Positions 9,743 through 19,037 of a stretch of 64,000 nucleotides of DNA are shown here, in pieces; the stretch's first letter is position 1, and each line of letters opens with the position of its first letter. The DNA comes from Halorubrum depositum (lineage in GTDB: Archaea > Halobacteriota > Halobacteria > Halobacteriales > Haloferacaceae). The notes below the pieces were generated by a model, which was not told where the DNA came from, ran no database searches, and saw only the letters and a program-made list of their open reading frames with translations. Where the stretch lies: positions 1,302,001-1,366,000 of the forward strand of contig NZ_VCNM01000002.1 of the NCBI RefSeq assembly GCF_007671725.1. Reading direction: 5' to 3'. The translations under genes and the position numbers were made by a program.

Positions 9743-9908
9743 TGGTAGTAGTTCCGGTTGCTCGTCTCCGAACAGTAGCTAGTTGCCGCCACAGTAGTCA
9801 TAAAGCTTCCCAAAACGACCGAACGGAACGCCCGCGACGGCGGGCGAAGAGACGCCTCTCGGCGCGTTCCGCTCCGAGAAAATCCGACCGGACGGAGGGA
9901 TACCGCGG
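9743..9908. promoter_or_regulatory. Gap between atpI and atpK with a putative internal promoter
   Basis: This is the only large gap in the H-to-B part of the operon. On the minus strand AAGCTTTATGA (9798-9808) lies about 57 bases upstream of atpK, allowing a start site near 9776 and a leader of some 33 bases. An extra promoter here would supply more of the multicopy ring subunit. Confidence 0.35.
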
Positions 9909-12146
9909 CTACCGATCGTCGGCGGTGTACTCCCGGTCGTAGCCGAACGGGAGGTACGTCTCCCCGCCGCCCTCGTAGAACTTCCCGAAGAACTCGACGT
10001 ACTCGAGACGCACGGCCTGGATGCCGGCCGACGTGACGCCGAGCAGGAGGACCACGACGTGGCCGACGAACGCCACCGCGATGCCGGCGAGGAGCGCGAT
10101 GACGCCGACGAGGCCGGGCTCGAACGCCGTCGTCAGCCCGGCGAAGACGAGCTCGTACTCGCCGCCGTTCGCGACGGAGTGCTCCTGAACGTACGAGAGG
10201 TACTCCGGCGTGAAGATGAAGTGGAAGCTCCCGTCGCCGCCGCCGTCGATGTACGCGCCGAACGCGAGCAGGTTCACCGCGAGCGCCATCCCGCCCTTCG
10301 CGAGCAGCACCGCCATGATCCGGGCGTACGAGATGACGTTGACGATCGGCGAGAGCACCTCGGCGAGCTCCGGCGGCTCGCCGATCGCGAGCAGCACCAC
10401 GCCGAGTCCGGCGGCGACGACCCCGCCGATCCCGACCGCGACCGGGAAGCCGGCGAACGACACCGCCCCGAAGGTGAGAATCGAGAACGACTCGAAGAGG
10501 AAGTCGGGCTTCGGACCCGGCAGGTGCTGGCTGAAGATCCAGATCCACGCGCCGTTGAGCAGCAGCAGCCACGACCCGCCCTCGTACAGCGCGTGTTTGA
10601 GGTCGTGCTGCTGGTAGTTGCTCACGAACGAGAGGGCGTGACCCACGTTCAGGTGAACGATCCCGAACAGCACGCTCACGATGAGGAACGACAGCGCCCA
10701 GTCGAGGTCGGCCGGCGAGAGCCCCTTCCCGGCGACCGGCCAGTGGACGTCACCGGGCAGCAGCTGGTAGGCGTGGTAGCCGAACACGTCGATCCCGAAG
10801 TAGATCCCGAACAGGATCGTGAAGCCGCCGGCCCACATCGCGACGGCGCCGAGCTCGCGGAAGGTGCCGTCGTATCGGCTGTACATGAAGTAGCCGATCG
10901 CGGCGTAGAGGACGCCGTAGCCGACGTCGCCGATCATGAACCCGAACATGAGCGGGAACGTGAGGAACACGAGGAGCGTCGGGTCGAACTCCGAGTACTT
11001 CGGCCGGCCGAACCCCTGCACGAGCAGCTCGAACGGGCCCGCCGCGCTCCCGTTGTCCTGGACGACCGGCGGCTCGTCGTCGCCGTGCATCGCGTGGCCG
11101 CCGTCGGTGGCGGCCGCCTTCTCGGTTGTCGCGTCCGCCGCGTCGTCGGTCGCGCTCGCGGAGCCGCCCCCGTCGCCGCCCACCGCCTCGGTGTGGTGGT
11201 CGCCGTCGGGCGTGAACGAGGCGCGCTCGAGCTCCTCGACCTCGACGTGGTCGCCGACGGCGTCGGCGATGGCCGCCTCGAAGTCGGGGTAGGCGTCCGT
11301 GGGGATCCACCCCTCGGCGACGAACGCGTTCTCCGTGGTCGCGAACGAGAGCGGCGCCTCCTTCTTCTCGGCCTCGATGGTGAGCTGCTCCTCGGCGCGA
11401 AGCAGGAAGCCGGCCGCCTCCTCCTTCACGTCGGCGAGGTCGGCCTCGACCGACTCGAGGTCGGCCCGCAGCTCCTCGCGCTCGCGCTCCAGCTCCGCGA
11501 CGTAGTCGGCGGGGCTGGCGTCGGCCTCGGGGACCTCCAGCAGCGCGATGTCGACGCCGACGAGCGAGTCCTGCAGGACCCCCGCCTCGGCCCCCTCGGC
11601 GGGCTTCGCGAAGATCGCCACGACGTCGCTCCCGGCGAACACCTCGTAGGCGTCGATCCCGTCGGCGTCGGCGAGCGTCGCCTCGACCGCGTCGGGCTTG
11701 GCCTCGCCGACGACGACCTCCAGCGAGTCGTAGCCGCGGAGCAGGTCGAGCTCGATGCCGAGGTCCGCGAACGGCTCCATCCGATCGATCTCCTCCTCGC
11801 GGTCGCGGATCTCGGCCTGGAGCTCGTCCCGCCGGTCGTTGAGCGCGTTGACGCGCTCTCGGACGTCTTCGAGCTCGCGTTCGAGCTCCTCGTCGTCGAG
11901 CGCGCGGACCGCGTCGGCCTCGTCGCCCTCGACGTCGAGCACGCTCTCCAGCGAGCGGACGGTGACGAGCCGCTCGTTCACCGTCTCGGCGCCTTCGAGC
12001 GACTCGCCGGGCTCGAACCCCTCGTAGCGCTCGTCGTAGTCCGTGACGTGCAGCGAGTGGTGCGCGTACGCCGCCTCGATGACGTCGTCGATGACGCGCT
12101 TCGAGCCCGTCACCGACACCTTGCTCATCCGCTCAGGCCTGAGCAT
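9909..12146 (-). CDS. atpI: A-type ATP synthase subunit I (membrane stator, a-subunit homologue)
   Basis: Stator subunit that forms the ion half-channels and anchors the peripheral stalks. It has 745 residues. The soluble N-terminal half (1 to about 375) contains long coiled-coil stretches. A haloarchaeal low-complexity insert rich in Ala, Asp, Gly and His lies at about 310-370, followed by about eight membrane spans. The start MLRPERMSKVSVTG is favoured because this opening is typical, but it overlaps atpH by 14 bases. The internal ATG at 12126-12128 (MSKVSV) is the alternative. The conserved ion-path Arg was not pinpointed. Confidence 0.93.
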   Translation of the reverse strand: MLRPERMSKVSVTGSKRVIDDVIEAAYAHHSLHVTDYDERYEGFEPGESLEGAETVNERLVTVRSLESVLDVEGDEADAVRALDDEELERELEDVRERVNALNDRRDELQAEIRDREEEIDRMEPFADLGIELDLLRGYDSLEVVVGEAKPDAVEATLADADGIDAYEVFAGSDVVAIFAKPAEGAEAGVLQDSLVGVDIALLEVPEADASPADYVAELEREREELRADLESVEADLADVKEEAAGFLLRAEEQLTIEAEKKEAPLSFATTENAFVAEGWIPTDAYPDFEAAIADAVGDHVEVEELERASFTPDGDHHTEAVGGDGGGSASATDDAADATTEKAAATDGGHAMHGDDEPPVVQDNGSAAGPFELLVQGFGRPKYSEFDPTLLVFLTFPLMFGFMIGDVGYGVLYAAIGYFMYSRYDGTFRELGAVAMWAGGFTILFGIYFGIDVFGYHAYQLLPGDVHWPVAGKGLSPADLDWALSFLIVSVLFGIVHLNVGHALSFVSNYQQHDLKHALYEGGSWLLLLNGAWIWIFSQHLPGPKPDFLFESFSILTFGAVSFAGFPVAVGIGGVVAAGLGVVLLAIGEPPELAEVLSPIVNVISYARIMAVLLAKGGMALAVNLLAFGAYIDGGGDGSFHFIFTPEYLSYVQEHSVANGGEYELVFAGLTTAFEPGLVGVIALLAGIAVAFVGHVVVLLLGVTSAGIQAVRLEYVEFFGKFYEGGGETYLPFGYDREYTADDR

Positions 12147-12489
12147 CCACCGCCTCCTCGGCCTGTTGGTTCACCGCTTCCTCGAACCGTTCGACTGCGT
12201 AGTCGACGGCCGAATCCACGCGCTCGCGGGCCTCGCGTTCGAGCTCGTCGCGGTCGGACCGACCCGACTCGAGGATCTCCTCGCGGCGTTCCTCGATCTC
12301 CTCGCGGGCCGCTTCGAGCCGCGCTTCGGCCTCGGACTCCGCCTCCTCCGCGGCCTCCTCGCGGATCGCCTCCGCGCGCTCCCGAGCCTCGGCGAGGCGC
12401 TCGTCGGCGTCCGATTCCGCCTCCGCGATGATCTCGTCCGCCTCCCGTTCAGCCTCCTTGATCCGGTCGAGCACCTCTGGTCTGGCCAT
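12133..12489 (-). CDS. atpH: A-type ATP synthase subunit H (peripheral stalk coiled coil)
   Basis: First gene of the operon. The 118 residues read MARPEVLDRIKEAEREADE, then an almost unbroken charged helix of Ala, Glu and Arg heptads. This is the peripheral-stalk partner of subunit E. Archaeal H subunits are about 100-110 residues, so the size fits. It is the promoter-proximal cistron; see the TATA-like box at 12521-12529. Confidence 0.88.
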   Translation of the reverse strand: MARPEVLDRIKEAEREADEIIAEAESDADERLAEARERAEAIREEAAEEAESEAEARLEAAREEIEERREEILESGRSDRDELEREARERVDSAVDYAVERFEEAVNQQAEEAVDAQA

Positions 12490-12520
12490 GCTACTAATCG
12501 CCTGAAACTCTACAAGCGAC

Positions 12521-12529
12521 GTATAAGGT
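12521..12529 (-). promoter_or_regulatory. Promoter of the ATP synthase operon
   Basis: ACCTTATAC on the minus strand lies 32-40 bases ahead of the atpH ATG in a divergent intergenic region shared with the MinD-like gene. It is the only good TATA-like match on that strand here. Confidence 0.5.
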
Positions 12530-12645
12530 GTTTGCGAAAGTTGGCGGGCGTCGCCCCCGGTATCGGCGGGGGTCGACGAGGGATCGGCGGCGGCCGACCC
12601 CCTCGGTCCGGCGTCCGGCGACGTCCAGCGGTGCCCGCCGCCTAC

Positions 12646-12655
12646 ATTTAAGTAC
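12646..12655 (+). promoter_or_regulatory. TATA-like element of the minD-like gene
   Basis: CATTTAAGTA ends 22 bases before the ATG at 12677, which predicts a leaderless transcript divergent from the ATP synthase operon. Confidence 0.55.
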
Positions 12656-12676
12656 CAGTCGCCGGACCGTCACCGT

Positions 12677-14209
12677 ATGGCAACGGTGTATGCGGTCGCG
12701 TCGGCGAAAGGTGGGGTCGGGAAGACCACCACGACCGCGGCGATGGCGACGATCCTGGCGGGCTCAGGCGCCGACGTCGTCGCGATCGACGCCGACATCG
12801 GTATGGCGAACCTCGCGGGCGCGCTGGGCGTGACGCCCGGCGAGACGACGCTCCACGACGTGCTCGCGGGGCGAGCCGACCCGCTCGACGCGGTCCACGA
12901 GGGGCCCGAGGGGCTCCGCGTCGTCCCCGGTTCGGACGACCTCGACGCGTACGCGTCGGCGGACCCGGCCGGACTCGGCGACGTGGTCGACGCCTTCGAG
13001 GGCGCCGACTACGTCCTCGTCGACGCCGGCGCGGGGCTCTCGCACGACTCCAGCCTCCCGCTCGCGATCGCCGACGAGACGCTGCTCGTCTCGACCGCCG
13101 AGCGGAGCGCCCTCGGCGACACCGAGAAGACCCGACAGCTCGCCGAGCGGCTCGGCGGCGAAGTCGCCGGCGCCGCGATCACCCGCGTCGACCCCGACGC
13201 CGACCCCGACGAGGTCGGCGCCGACGGGCTCGGCGACGTCGGAGGCGTGCTCGACGCGCCGGTCCTCGGCCGGATCCCGGAGGACGACGCGGTGGTGCGG
13301 GCGGCGACCGCGAACAGCCCGCTCCCGACGTTCGCGCCGGACGCGCCCGCCACCCGTGCCTACCGGGACCTCACGCGGGCCCTGACGGGCGCGACCGTCG
13401 AGGGCGCCGGGGTCGGCGAGTCCGGCGGGACCGACGAGGCCGGCGAGGCCGACGAAGACGAGGAAGCGGACGACTCCGCGGAGACCGATGACACCGACGA
13501 GGAGGACGACGCCCACGAGGCGGAAGACGCCGAGGCGACCGCCGAGTCCGAAGACGGGCCGGCGGACGACGCCGGAGACCCCGTTGACGCCGACGAGGAC
13601 ATCATCGTCGCCGACGCCGAGTCGGGCGGGCTGAGCGATCCGGGCGACGAGGAGGAGATCATCGTCGCCGACGAGGGCCCCGTCCCGGAGGAGGGCGACG
13701 CGGACGCGGGGGCGACCGGCGAGACGGAGACCGTCGGCGAGGAGCGCGTCGACGGCGACGACCTCGAGGCGATGATCGAGGAGGACGCGGACGAGGCCGA
13801 GGCGTTCGACGACGAGTCCGCGGCGGACGACTCCGGCCTCGACGACGAGTCCACGGCTGACGACGTCGAAGAGGCGACGCCGGAGGACACCGAAGAAGCG
13901 ACCGCAGACGACGAGGAAGCGACCGACGGTACGGAGGTTGACGAGGCAGAGGCCGACGAGGTCTCGGAGGTTGACGAGGCAGAGACCGACGAGGCGGAAG
14001 AGGCCGATCCGGACGACGAGCTCGCGGGGAGCGTCCCGTTCCGCGACGACGACACCGGCGGTATGAACACCGTGCTCTCCGAGGGCGACGGAGACGCGGA
14101 GGAGACGGAGGACGCGGAGAGCGAGACGGCGGACGACGGCGAGAAGGACGACGATGAGAGGGACGACGGCAGCGGCGGCGGCTTCTTCAGTCGGCTGTTC
14201 GGGCGGTAG
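12677..14209 (+). CDS. minD4: MinD/ParA-type ATPase with long acidic tail and terminal amphipathic peptide (MinD4-like)
   Basis: Cell-positioning ATPase of 510 residues. The MinD domain (1 to about 240) has the deviant Walker A motif KGGVGKTT at 11-18, DADIGMANLAGALG after it, and a Walker B-like segment LVDAGAG. Residues 245-498 are extremely rich in Asp, Glu, Ala and Thr and must be disordered. Two copies of an IIVAD motif interrupt them (306-313 and 324-333), as does SVPFRDDDTGGMNTVLSEG (452-470). The protein ends GGGFFSRLFGR, much like the amphipathic membrane-targeting peptide of bacterial MinD. From memory, Haloferax MinD4, which positions archaella and chemosensory arrays, has such a tail and lies near the atp operon. 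The symbol rests on that and was not searched. Confidence 0.8.
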   Translation: MATVYAVASAKGGVGKTTTTAAMATILAGSGADVVAIDADIGMANLAGALGVTPGETTLHDVLAGRADPLDAVHEGPEGLRVVPGSDDLDAYASADPAGLGDVVDAFEGADYVLVDAGAGLSHDSSLPLAIADETLLVSTAERSALGDTEKTRQLAERLGGEVAGAAITRVDPDADPDEVGADGLGDVGGVLDAPVLGRIPEDDAVVRAATANSPLPTFAPDAPATRAYRDLTRALTGATVEGAGVGESGGTDEAGEADEDEEADDSAETDDTDEEDDAHEAEDAEATAESEDGPADDAGDPVDADEDIIVADAESGGLSDPGDEEEIIVADEGPVPEEGDADAGATGETETVGEERVDGDDLEAMIEEDADEAEAFDDESAADDSGLDDESTADDVEEATPEDTEEATADDEEATDGTEVDEAEADEVSEVDEAETDEAEEADPDDELAGSVPFRDDDTGGMNTVLSEGDGDAEETEDAESETADDGEKDDDERDDGSGGGFFSRLFGR

Positions 14210-14233
14210 GCGGGTCGGGACGCGCCCGCGACC

Positions 14234-15205
14234 TCAGGCCTCGGAGGGAGCCTCCGCCCGGTCGCGGATGAGCTCGCGGATCTCCTCGGGGTCGGTGATG
14301 CCCGCGAGCTCCTCGCAGGAGACTAGCGCGGTGCCGTCGACCGACTCGCGTTTCTCGTCCTCCTCGGTGAAGTAGACGGAGCGCGTGCGGGCGACCTCGC
14401 CGATCGAGGACATGATCCGCGCGCGCTTCTCCGCGGCGGGGGTGAACGCCGAGTGGCCGGTGAGCACGCGGGTCTCGGCGCGCTGCTCGTCCTCCGAGAC
14501 CGCCTTGAACGGTGCACGGGCGGTCGGGTGGACCGTGAAGCCGGCGTTGGTGAGCACGTGGAGGACGTGCTCGTCGTCGGGGTGAGTCTCGGGCGCCGAG
14601 GGGGTCGGGTCGGCGTCGCGCACCTCGTCTGCCCCCTCCAGCACGTCGACCGGGCTGGAGAACGGCTCGTTGAACAGCTCCTCCAGCTGGATCGCGACCT
14701 CGATGGAGGCGTTCATCCCGTCCTCGTACTTCGAGACGGTGCGCCGGGAGACGCCGAGCTCGGTCGCGAGCCGACCGAGCGACCAGCCGCGCTCCTCGCG
14801 CTCGTCGGCGAGGAGGTCACCGTCGAGGCTCACGTAGAGCCCGCCGGGCGCCGCGTAGATGAGCGGCGGCATCCCCTCGACGAACAGGTCGTACCCCGTG
14901 TCGGGGTTGATCACCGGGACGCCGTGCCGGAAGTAGACGACGCCGGGCTTCAGCTCCTCGTCGCGGGTCCGGATCCCGATCACCATCGGCGTCGCCCGCA
15001 GGTACTCGCCGAGCCGGCGCATCTCCGCGCCGGTCTCCGCGTCCAGTGCGTCGACGTTGCCGAGGATCTTCAAGAGGAGGAGGTCCTCGTCGCGCCGGGC
15101 CGCCACGTCGAAGCTCTTGGGCCGGACCGCACACCGGTCGCTGACGAGGAAGCCCGCGTCCTCCAGCATCGCGGTGACGTTTTCGATCAGCGCAGTCCGG
15201 GACAT
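14234..15205 (-). CDS. XRE-type helix-turn-helix transcriptional regulator
   Basis: A 323-residue archaeal regulator. The N-terminal 115 residues form a restriction-endonuclease-like or sensor-like domain ([19 protein letters not shown]). A Cro/C1 helix-turn-helix lies at about 130-185 ([21 protein letters not shown]). The C-terminal domain is about 110 residues and includes [20 protein letters not shown]. Proteins with this layout are conserved in euryarchaea as putative HTH-type regulators with unknown targets. It converges with the MinD-like gene (24-base gap) and is divergent from tiaS. A TATATA element at 15226-15236 lies 21-31 bases ahead of its ATG. Confidence 0.88.
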   Translation of the reverse strand: MSRTALIENVTAMLEDAGFLVSDRCAVRPKSFDVAARRDEDLLLLKILGNVDALDAETGAEMRRLGEYLRATPMVIGIRTRDEELKPGVVYFRHGVPVINPDTGYDLFVEGMPPLIYAAPGGLYVSLDGDLLADEREERGWSLGRLATELGVSRRTVSKYEDGMNASIEVAIQLEELFNEPFSSPVDVLEGADEVRDADPTPSAPETHPDDEHVLHVLTNAGFTVHPTARAPFKAVSEDEQRAETRVLTGHSAFTPAAEKRARIMSSIGEVARTRSVYFTEEDEKRESVDGTALVSCEELAGITDPEEIRELIRDRAEAPSEA

Positions 15206-15225
15206 ACCCGAGATAAGCGGTTCGC

Positions 15226-15236
15226 CGTATATATGC
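15226..15236 (-). promoter_or_regulatory. TATA-like element of the XRE-type regulator
   Basis: GCATATATACG on the minus strand is 21-31 bases upstream of the regulator's ATG at 15205. Confidence 0.55.
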
Positions 15237-15415
15237 GTTGTGTCACTTGCACTCGCGCGAAAGCGCCGCCCGCTTGCGGTTTCCCCGTCCGATCCGGCGG
15301 TGCGGTTAAGTACCGATGCGGGGATAGAGCGCCGGACCGCGGCGGACGACCGTCGCGAACGCGCCCCCGAGCGCCCGGCCGAAACGGGTTTGTCCCGGAC
15401 CGGGCAAGGGCGCGT

Positions 15416-16882
15416 ATGCCCATCGTCGCCGTCGACGACACCGACTCCCGCGAGCGCGGGATGTGCACGACGTACGTCGGCGCGCGGCTCGCGGAGCGCC
15501 TCGAAGCGGCCGGGGGGCGGGTCCGCCGCCGGCTCCTCGTCCGGCTGAACCCCGCCGTGAAACACAAGACGCGCGGGAACGCCGCCGTCGCGGTCCACGT
15601 CTCCGAAGTCGACCCGGCGGCGGCGTTCGACCTCGCCGCGGAGGCGGTCCGGGAGTTCGCCGCGGTCGACGACCCGCGGACCTCCCCGGGCGTCGTCGTC
15701 GCCGACGTCGACGTCGCGGGGGACCCGTTCGCGCCGGTCGCCCCCGCCGACCCCTCGGAGGACGCCGGCGACGCATCGGCGACGCCGTCGCGGATCCCCG
15801 ACGCCGTCGCCGACTTCGCCCGCCGCGCGCTCCGGCACCGGATCGGGATCGACGAGGCCCTCGACCTCGCCGAGGCGCACGGCTACCGGCACGCCGCGTT
15901 CGGGGCGGGCGGGGAGACAGAGGCGGCGGCCGTCGCCGGTCGCGGGCGGATCGGCGCGCTCGCCGCGGTCGGCGCCCCGGCCGCGTCCGACGACTGGACG
16001 GCGGAGCGCATCTCCTACCGCGAACTGGACCGCTGCGGGACCCCCCGCGACGTCGACGTCGAGAGCGTCTTCGCCGCGGCCGACGCGGGGTACCCGACCG
16101 TCTGGGACACCGTCGACCGCGAGACGGGCGCGCCAGTCTGCGTCCCCAACGCCCCCGGCCCGATCCTCCACGGGATCCGCGGCGACGACCCGGCGACGTG
16201 CAGAGAGGTCGCCGAGGCGATCGAGAGCGAGCCGGTCGAGCGCGCCGCGACCTTCCTCACGAACCAGGGCACCGACGCCCACCTCGTGCCCGGCCGGATC
16301 GGCGCCCTCCGCGACGGCGCGGGCTACCGCGTCGCTGGCGCGGTCACAGGGGAACCGGAGACGAAACGGGGGGGTCACGTCCACGTCGACGTGGCGGCGC
16401 CGGGGGCGAACGAGGGCGACGACGCCGGCGCGACCGATGACGACACGGCCCGCCTCAGGTGCGTCGCCTTCGCGCCGACCGGCCGCTTCCGCGACCGCGT
16501 GCGCGCCCTTCGACCCGGCGACCGGGTGACCCTGTGCGGCGAGCACGAGCGGCGCGGCTCAGCGAGAGGCAACGCGAGGAAACCAGAGGCAGGGGGACCG
16601 ACCGCGACGCTCAAACTGGAGAAGTTCGCGGTTCGCGACCTCGTGCGGACCGAGCCGGCGGTGCCGACCTGCCCGGGCTGCGGGCGGTCGATGTCGTCGG
16701 CGGGGCGGGGACAGGGGTACCGCTGCCGTGACTGCGACACCGCCGCGCCCGGGAAGGTCGACCGCGAGGTCGACCGCGACCTGGAGCCCGGCTGGTACGA
16801 GGTACCCCCGAGCGCCCGGCGCCACGTCGCGAAGCCGCTCGTGCGGGGCGGGTTCGACGCGCCGATCCACCCGGAGCGGTGA
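15416..16882 (+). CDS. tiaS: tRNA(Ile2) 2-agmatinylcytidine synthetase
   Basis: Modifies C34 of the tRNA-Ile that reads AUA by adding agmatine, using ATP. The 488 residues start [20 protein letters not shown], the characteristic DDTDS start of the kinase-like domain, and continue [21 protein letters not shown] nucleic-acid-binding OB-type domain follows. The C-terminal zinc ribbon has Cys pairs near residues 419-422 (CPGC) and 437-440 (CRDC). Two acidic inserts (about residues 100-125 and 320-345) are likely halophilic linkers. The ATG at 15416 is chosen because the DDTDS motif must lie close to the N terminus. Confidence 0.93.
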   Translation: MPIVAVDDTDSRERGMCTTYVGARLAERLEAAGGRVRRRLLVRLNPAVKHKTRGNAAVAVHVSEVDPAAAFDLAAEAVREFAAVDDPRTSPGVVVADVDVAGDPFAPVAPADPSEDAGDASATPSRIPDAVADFARRALRHRIGIDEALDLAEAHGYRHAAFGAGGETEAAAVAGRGRIGALAAVGAPAASDDWTAERISYRELDRCGTPRDVDVESVFAAADAGYPTVWDTVDRETGAPVCVPNAPGPILHGIRGDDPATCREVAEAIESEPVERAATFLTNQGTDAHLVPGRIGALRDGAGYRVAGAVTGEPETKRGGHVHVDVAAPGANEGDDAGATDDDTARLRCVAFAPTGRFRDRVRALRPGDRVTLCGEHERRGSARGNARKPEAGGPTATLKLEKFAVRDLVRTEPAVPTCPGCGRSMSSAGRGQGYRCRDCDTAAPGKVDREVDRDLEPGWYEVPPSARRHVAKPLVRGGFDAPIHPER

Positions 16883-16908
16883 AGTGGGCCGGACGCGACC
16901 CATCGGCC

Positions 16909-17295
16909 ATGTCCGGGATCGTCTTCCACGGAACGGAGAACCGAGTCGGCGTCGTCGACTTCTACCGCGAGGAACTGGACGCCGAGACGTGGCTCGAACA
17001 GCCCGACTGCACGATTCTCCGCCACGATAACCTCCTGTTCGGCTTCTGCGACCGCGACGAGACCGAGACGTGCGGGACGTTCACATTCGTCTACCCCGAC
17101 CGCGAGGCGGTCGACGACGTGCGGGAGTGCCTCGTCGAGGCGAGCGACTGCCGGGACGACGAGAGCGCGCCCGGCGCGGTCGAGGAACCGAGGGAGAACG
17201 AGCGGTACGACATCTACCAGTTCTTCGCCGAGGACCCCGACGGCCGGACCGTCGAGTGTCAGGCGTTCCTCGGCGACGACGTGGAACCGATTTAA
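16909..17295 (+). CDS. VOC (glyoxalase/dioxygenase-like) family protein
   Basis: 128 residues: MSGIVFHGTENRVGVVDFY, then FCDRDETETCGTFTFVYPDREAVDDV, and near the end YQFFAEDPDGRTVECQAFL. The FAEDPDGRxxE pattern with an acidic ligand in the last strand is the hallmark of the vicinal oxygen chelate fold. Substrate cannot be deduced, and such small proteins include glyoxalase-like enzymes and resistance proteins. It starts 26 bases after tiaS. The GTG at 16879 would add ten residues that do not fit the fold. Confidence 0.75.
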   Translation: MSGIVFHGTENRVGVVDFYREELDAETWLEQPDCTILRHDNLLFGFCDRDETETCGTFTFVYPDREAVDDVRECLVEASDCRDDESAPGAVEEPRENERYDIYQFFAEDPDGRTVECQAFLGDDVEPI

Positions 17296-17337
17296 GAAGG
17301 CCAGACGAAGCGGGCGAACGGGGCCGAACCGACCGGT

Positions 17338-17568
17338 TCAGTCGTCGAGCGCCCGCTCCTCGCGCCACTCAGCGGCGCGGTCGAGCGCGGTCTCGCGGTC
17401 GTCGAAGCGCTCGCGCTCGTAGGCCGACGCGTCGGCGGCCTGTTCCATCACGTCGAGGCGGACGACGAACCCGCCGTCGGCGCGCTCGCGGACGCGGACC
17501 GTCGCGTAGCCGTCGGAGCGCTCCCACTCGGTGATCGTGTCGTCCTCGCGTCCCAGAGACCAGTTCAT
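17338..17568 (-). CDS. Small haloarchaeal protein of unknown function
   Basis: 76 residues, MNWSLGREDDTITEWERSDG, then alternating short strands and a charged C-terminal helix (FDDRETALDRAAEWREERAL). It resembles the many 70-90-residue uncharacterised haloarchaeal proteins with a beta-hairpin plus helix. No Cys or membrane segment is present. It is convergent with the VOC gene and followed upstream on the same strand by a tiny zinc-finger gene. Confidence 0.7.
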   Translation of the reverse strand: MNWSLGREDDTITEWERSDGYATVRVRERADGGFVVRLDVMEQAADASAYERERFDDRETALDRAAEWREERALDD

Positions 17569-17642
17569 ACCTCAGGGGGCGGGCGCGGCGGCTAAAACGG
17601 CCCGGTTCGGGCGCGCGGCGGGTGGGGGCCCGGTACGACGGT

Positions 17643-17783
17643 CTACGCCTCGTCGACCGGGCCCGTCGTGTGCGAACAGACCGGGCAGACGGCGTAGCCG
17701 AGGGTGTCGTACGGGACGGACGCCGAGGGGGCGGTCACGTCGCACTCCGGGCAGTCGAACGTCGACGCGTTCTCGATGCTCAT
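17643..17783 (-). CDS. Tiny zinc-finger protein (46 residues)
   Basis: Reads MSIENASTFDCPECDVTAPS and ends CPVCSHTTGPVDEA before TAG. Two CPxC pairs (residues 11-14 and 33-36) are spaced for a single treble-clef-like or ribbon zinc site. Haloarchaea encode many such one-domain zinc proteins, several linked by genetics to stress or biofilm traits, but the role of this one is unknown. The Cys spacing, acidic linker and haloarchaeal codon use support a real gene. Confidence 0.65.
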   Translation of the reverse strand: MSIENASTFDCPECDVTAPSASVPYDTLGYAVCPVCSHTTGPVDEA

Positions 17784-17847
17784 GTCTCACTGTAGCACGG
17801 CGACCCATATGGTTACGCGCCGCCTGCCGCGCCGTCAACGAGGCTCT

Positions 17848-17857
17848 ACTTATAAAC
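17848..17857 (+). promoter_or_regulatory. TATA-like element of the M24 peptidase gene
   Basis: ACTTATAAAC lies 23-32 bases before the ATG at 17880, giving a leaderless transcript. Confidence 0.6.
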
Positions 17858-17879
17858 GACCGCCGGGCCGAAGACGGCC

Positions 17880-19037
17880 ATGGCCGACGACATCCACGCG
17901 GACCGACGGGCGCGCGCCGCCGAGCGGCTCCGAGCGGTCGACGCCGACGAGCTCGTCTGCTTCCCGAGCCGGAACCTCCAGTACCTCACCGGATTCGACG
18001 AGGAGCCGAGCGAGCGGCACTTCCTGCTCGCGGTGCCGGCGGCGGAGAACGGGAACGGGGGCGCCGACGGAGGCGACGCGACGGGCGACGGGAACGCGCC
18101 CGCCCTCCTCGTCCCGTCGCTGTACGAATCGCAGGTGCGCGAGGAGACGAGCGTCGCCGACGTGCGGACGTGGGCCGACGGCGACGATCCGGTCGCGGCC
18201 GCGCGCGACCTGCTCGCCGACCGCGGCCTCCGCGAGGGGCGCCTGCTCGTCGACGACGCGATGTGGGCGACGTTCACCCAGGACCTCCGGGCGGCGGCGC
18301 CGGACGCGACGTGGGGACTCGCGAGCGAGGCCCTCGCCGACCTCCGGGTCCGCAAGGACGCCGCGGAGCTGGCGGCGCTGCGCGAGGCGGCCGCCGCCGC
18401 GGACGCGACCGTCCGCGACCTCCGCGAGCTGGGCGCCGACGCGGTCGGGACGACGGAGCGCGAGCTCGCCGAGTGGATCGCCGACCGGCTGGCCGCGCAC
18501 GGGGGGACCGGCGTCTCGTTCGAGACGATCGTGGGGTCCGGTCCGAACGGCGCGAAGCCGCACCACGGCCACGGTGACCGCGAGATCCGGGCAGGCGAGC
18601 CCGTCGTGCTCGACTTCGGGACGCGCGTCGACGGCTACCCCTCCGACCAGACGCGCACGCTCGTCTTCGACGGTGACCCACCCGCGGAGTACGAGCGCGT
18701 CCACGAGACGGTCCGGGAGGCGCAGGCGGCCGCGGTCGACGCCGTCGAGCCGGGCGTCACGGCCGCCGCGGTCGACCGGGCCGCGCGCGAGGTGATCGAG
18801 GCGGCGGGGTACGGCGACGCGTTCGTCCACCGGACCGGCCACGGGGTCGGGCTCGACGTCCACGAGGAGCCGTATCTCGTCGCGGGCAACGAGCGCGAGC
18901 TCGAGCCGGGGATGGTCTTCTCCGTCGAACCGGGTGTGTACCTCGACGGGCGGTTCGGCTGCCGGATCGAAGACCTCGTCGTCGTCACGGCCGACGGTCG
19001 GGAGCGCCTGAACGACACCGACCGCGGCTGGCGGTGA
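17880..19037 (+). CDS. M24 family metallopeptidase (Xaa-Pro dipeptidase/aminopeptidase-like)
   Basis: Cytoplasmic peptidase of 385 residues with the creatinase-like N domain (1 to about 150) and the pita-bread catalytic domain. All five metal ligands can be seen: the two Asp in VLDFGTRVDGYPSDQTRT, His in HRTGHGVGLDVHEEPYL, and Glu in VEPGVYLDG and CRIEDLVVVT. It therefore looks catalytically intact and specific for X-Pro peptides. A short acidic insert near residues 55-75 is halophilic. A second, more divergent M24 gene lies at 36469-37860. Confidence 0.9.
   Translation: MADDIHADRRARAAERLRAVDADELVCFPSRNLQYLTGFDEEPSERHFLLAVPAAENGNGGADGGDATGDGNAPALLVPSLYESQVREETSVADVRTWADGDDPVAAARDLLADRGLREGRLLVDDAMWATFTQDLRAAAPDATWGLASEALADLRVRKDAAELAALREAAAAADATVRDLRELGADAVGTTERELAEWIADRLAAHGGTGVSFETIVGSGPNGAKPHHGHGDREIRAGEPVVLDFGTRVDGYPSDQTRTLVFDGDPPAEYERVHETVREAQAAAVDAVEPGVTAAAVDRAAREVIEAAGYGDAFVHRTGHGVGLDVHEEPYLVAGNERELEPGMVFSVEPGVYLDGRFGCRIEDLVVVTADGRERLNDTDRGWR

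Noticed and set aside
10059-12431. 790-codon plus-strand frame antisense to atpI
   Set aside because: Its Arg/Asp/Val-rich translation mirrors the acidic, Ala-rich atpI codons; no motif or promoter is seen.
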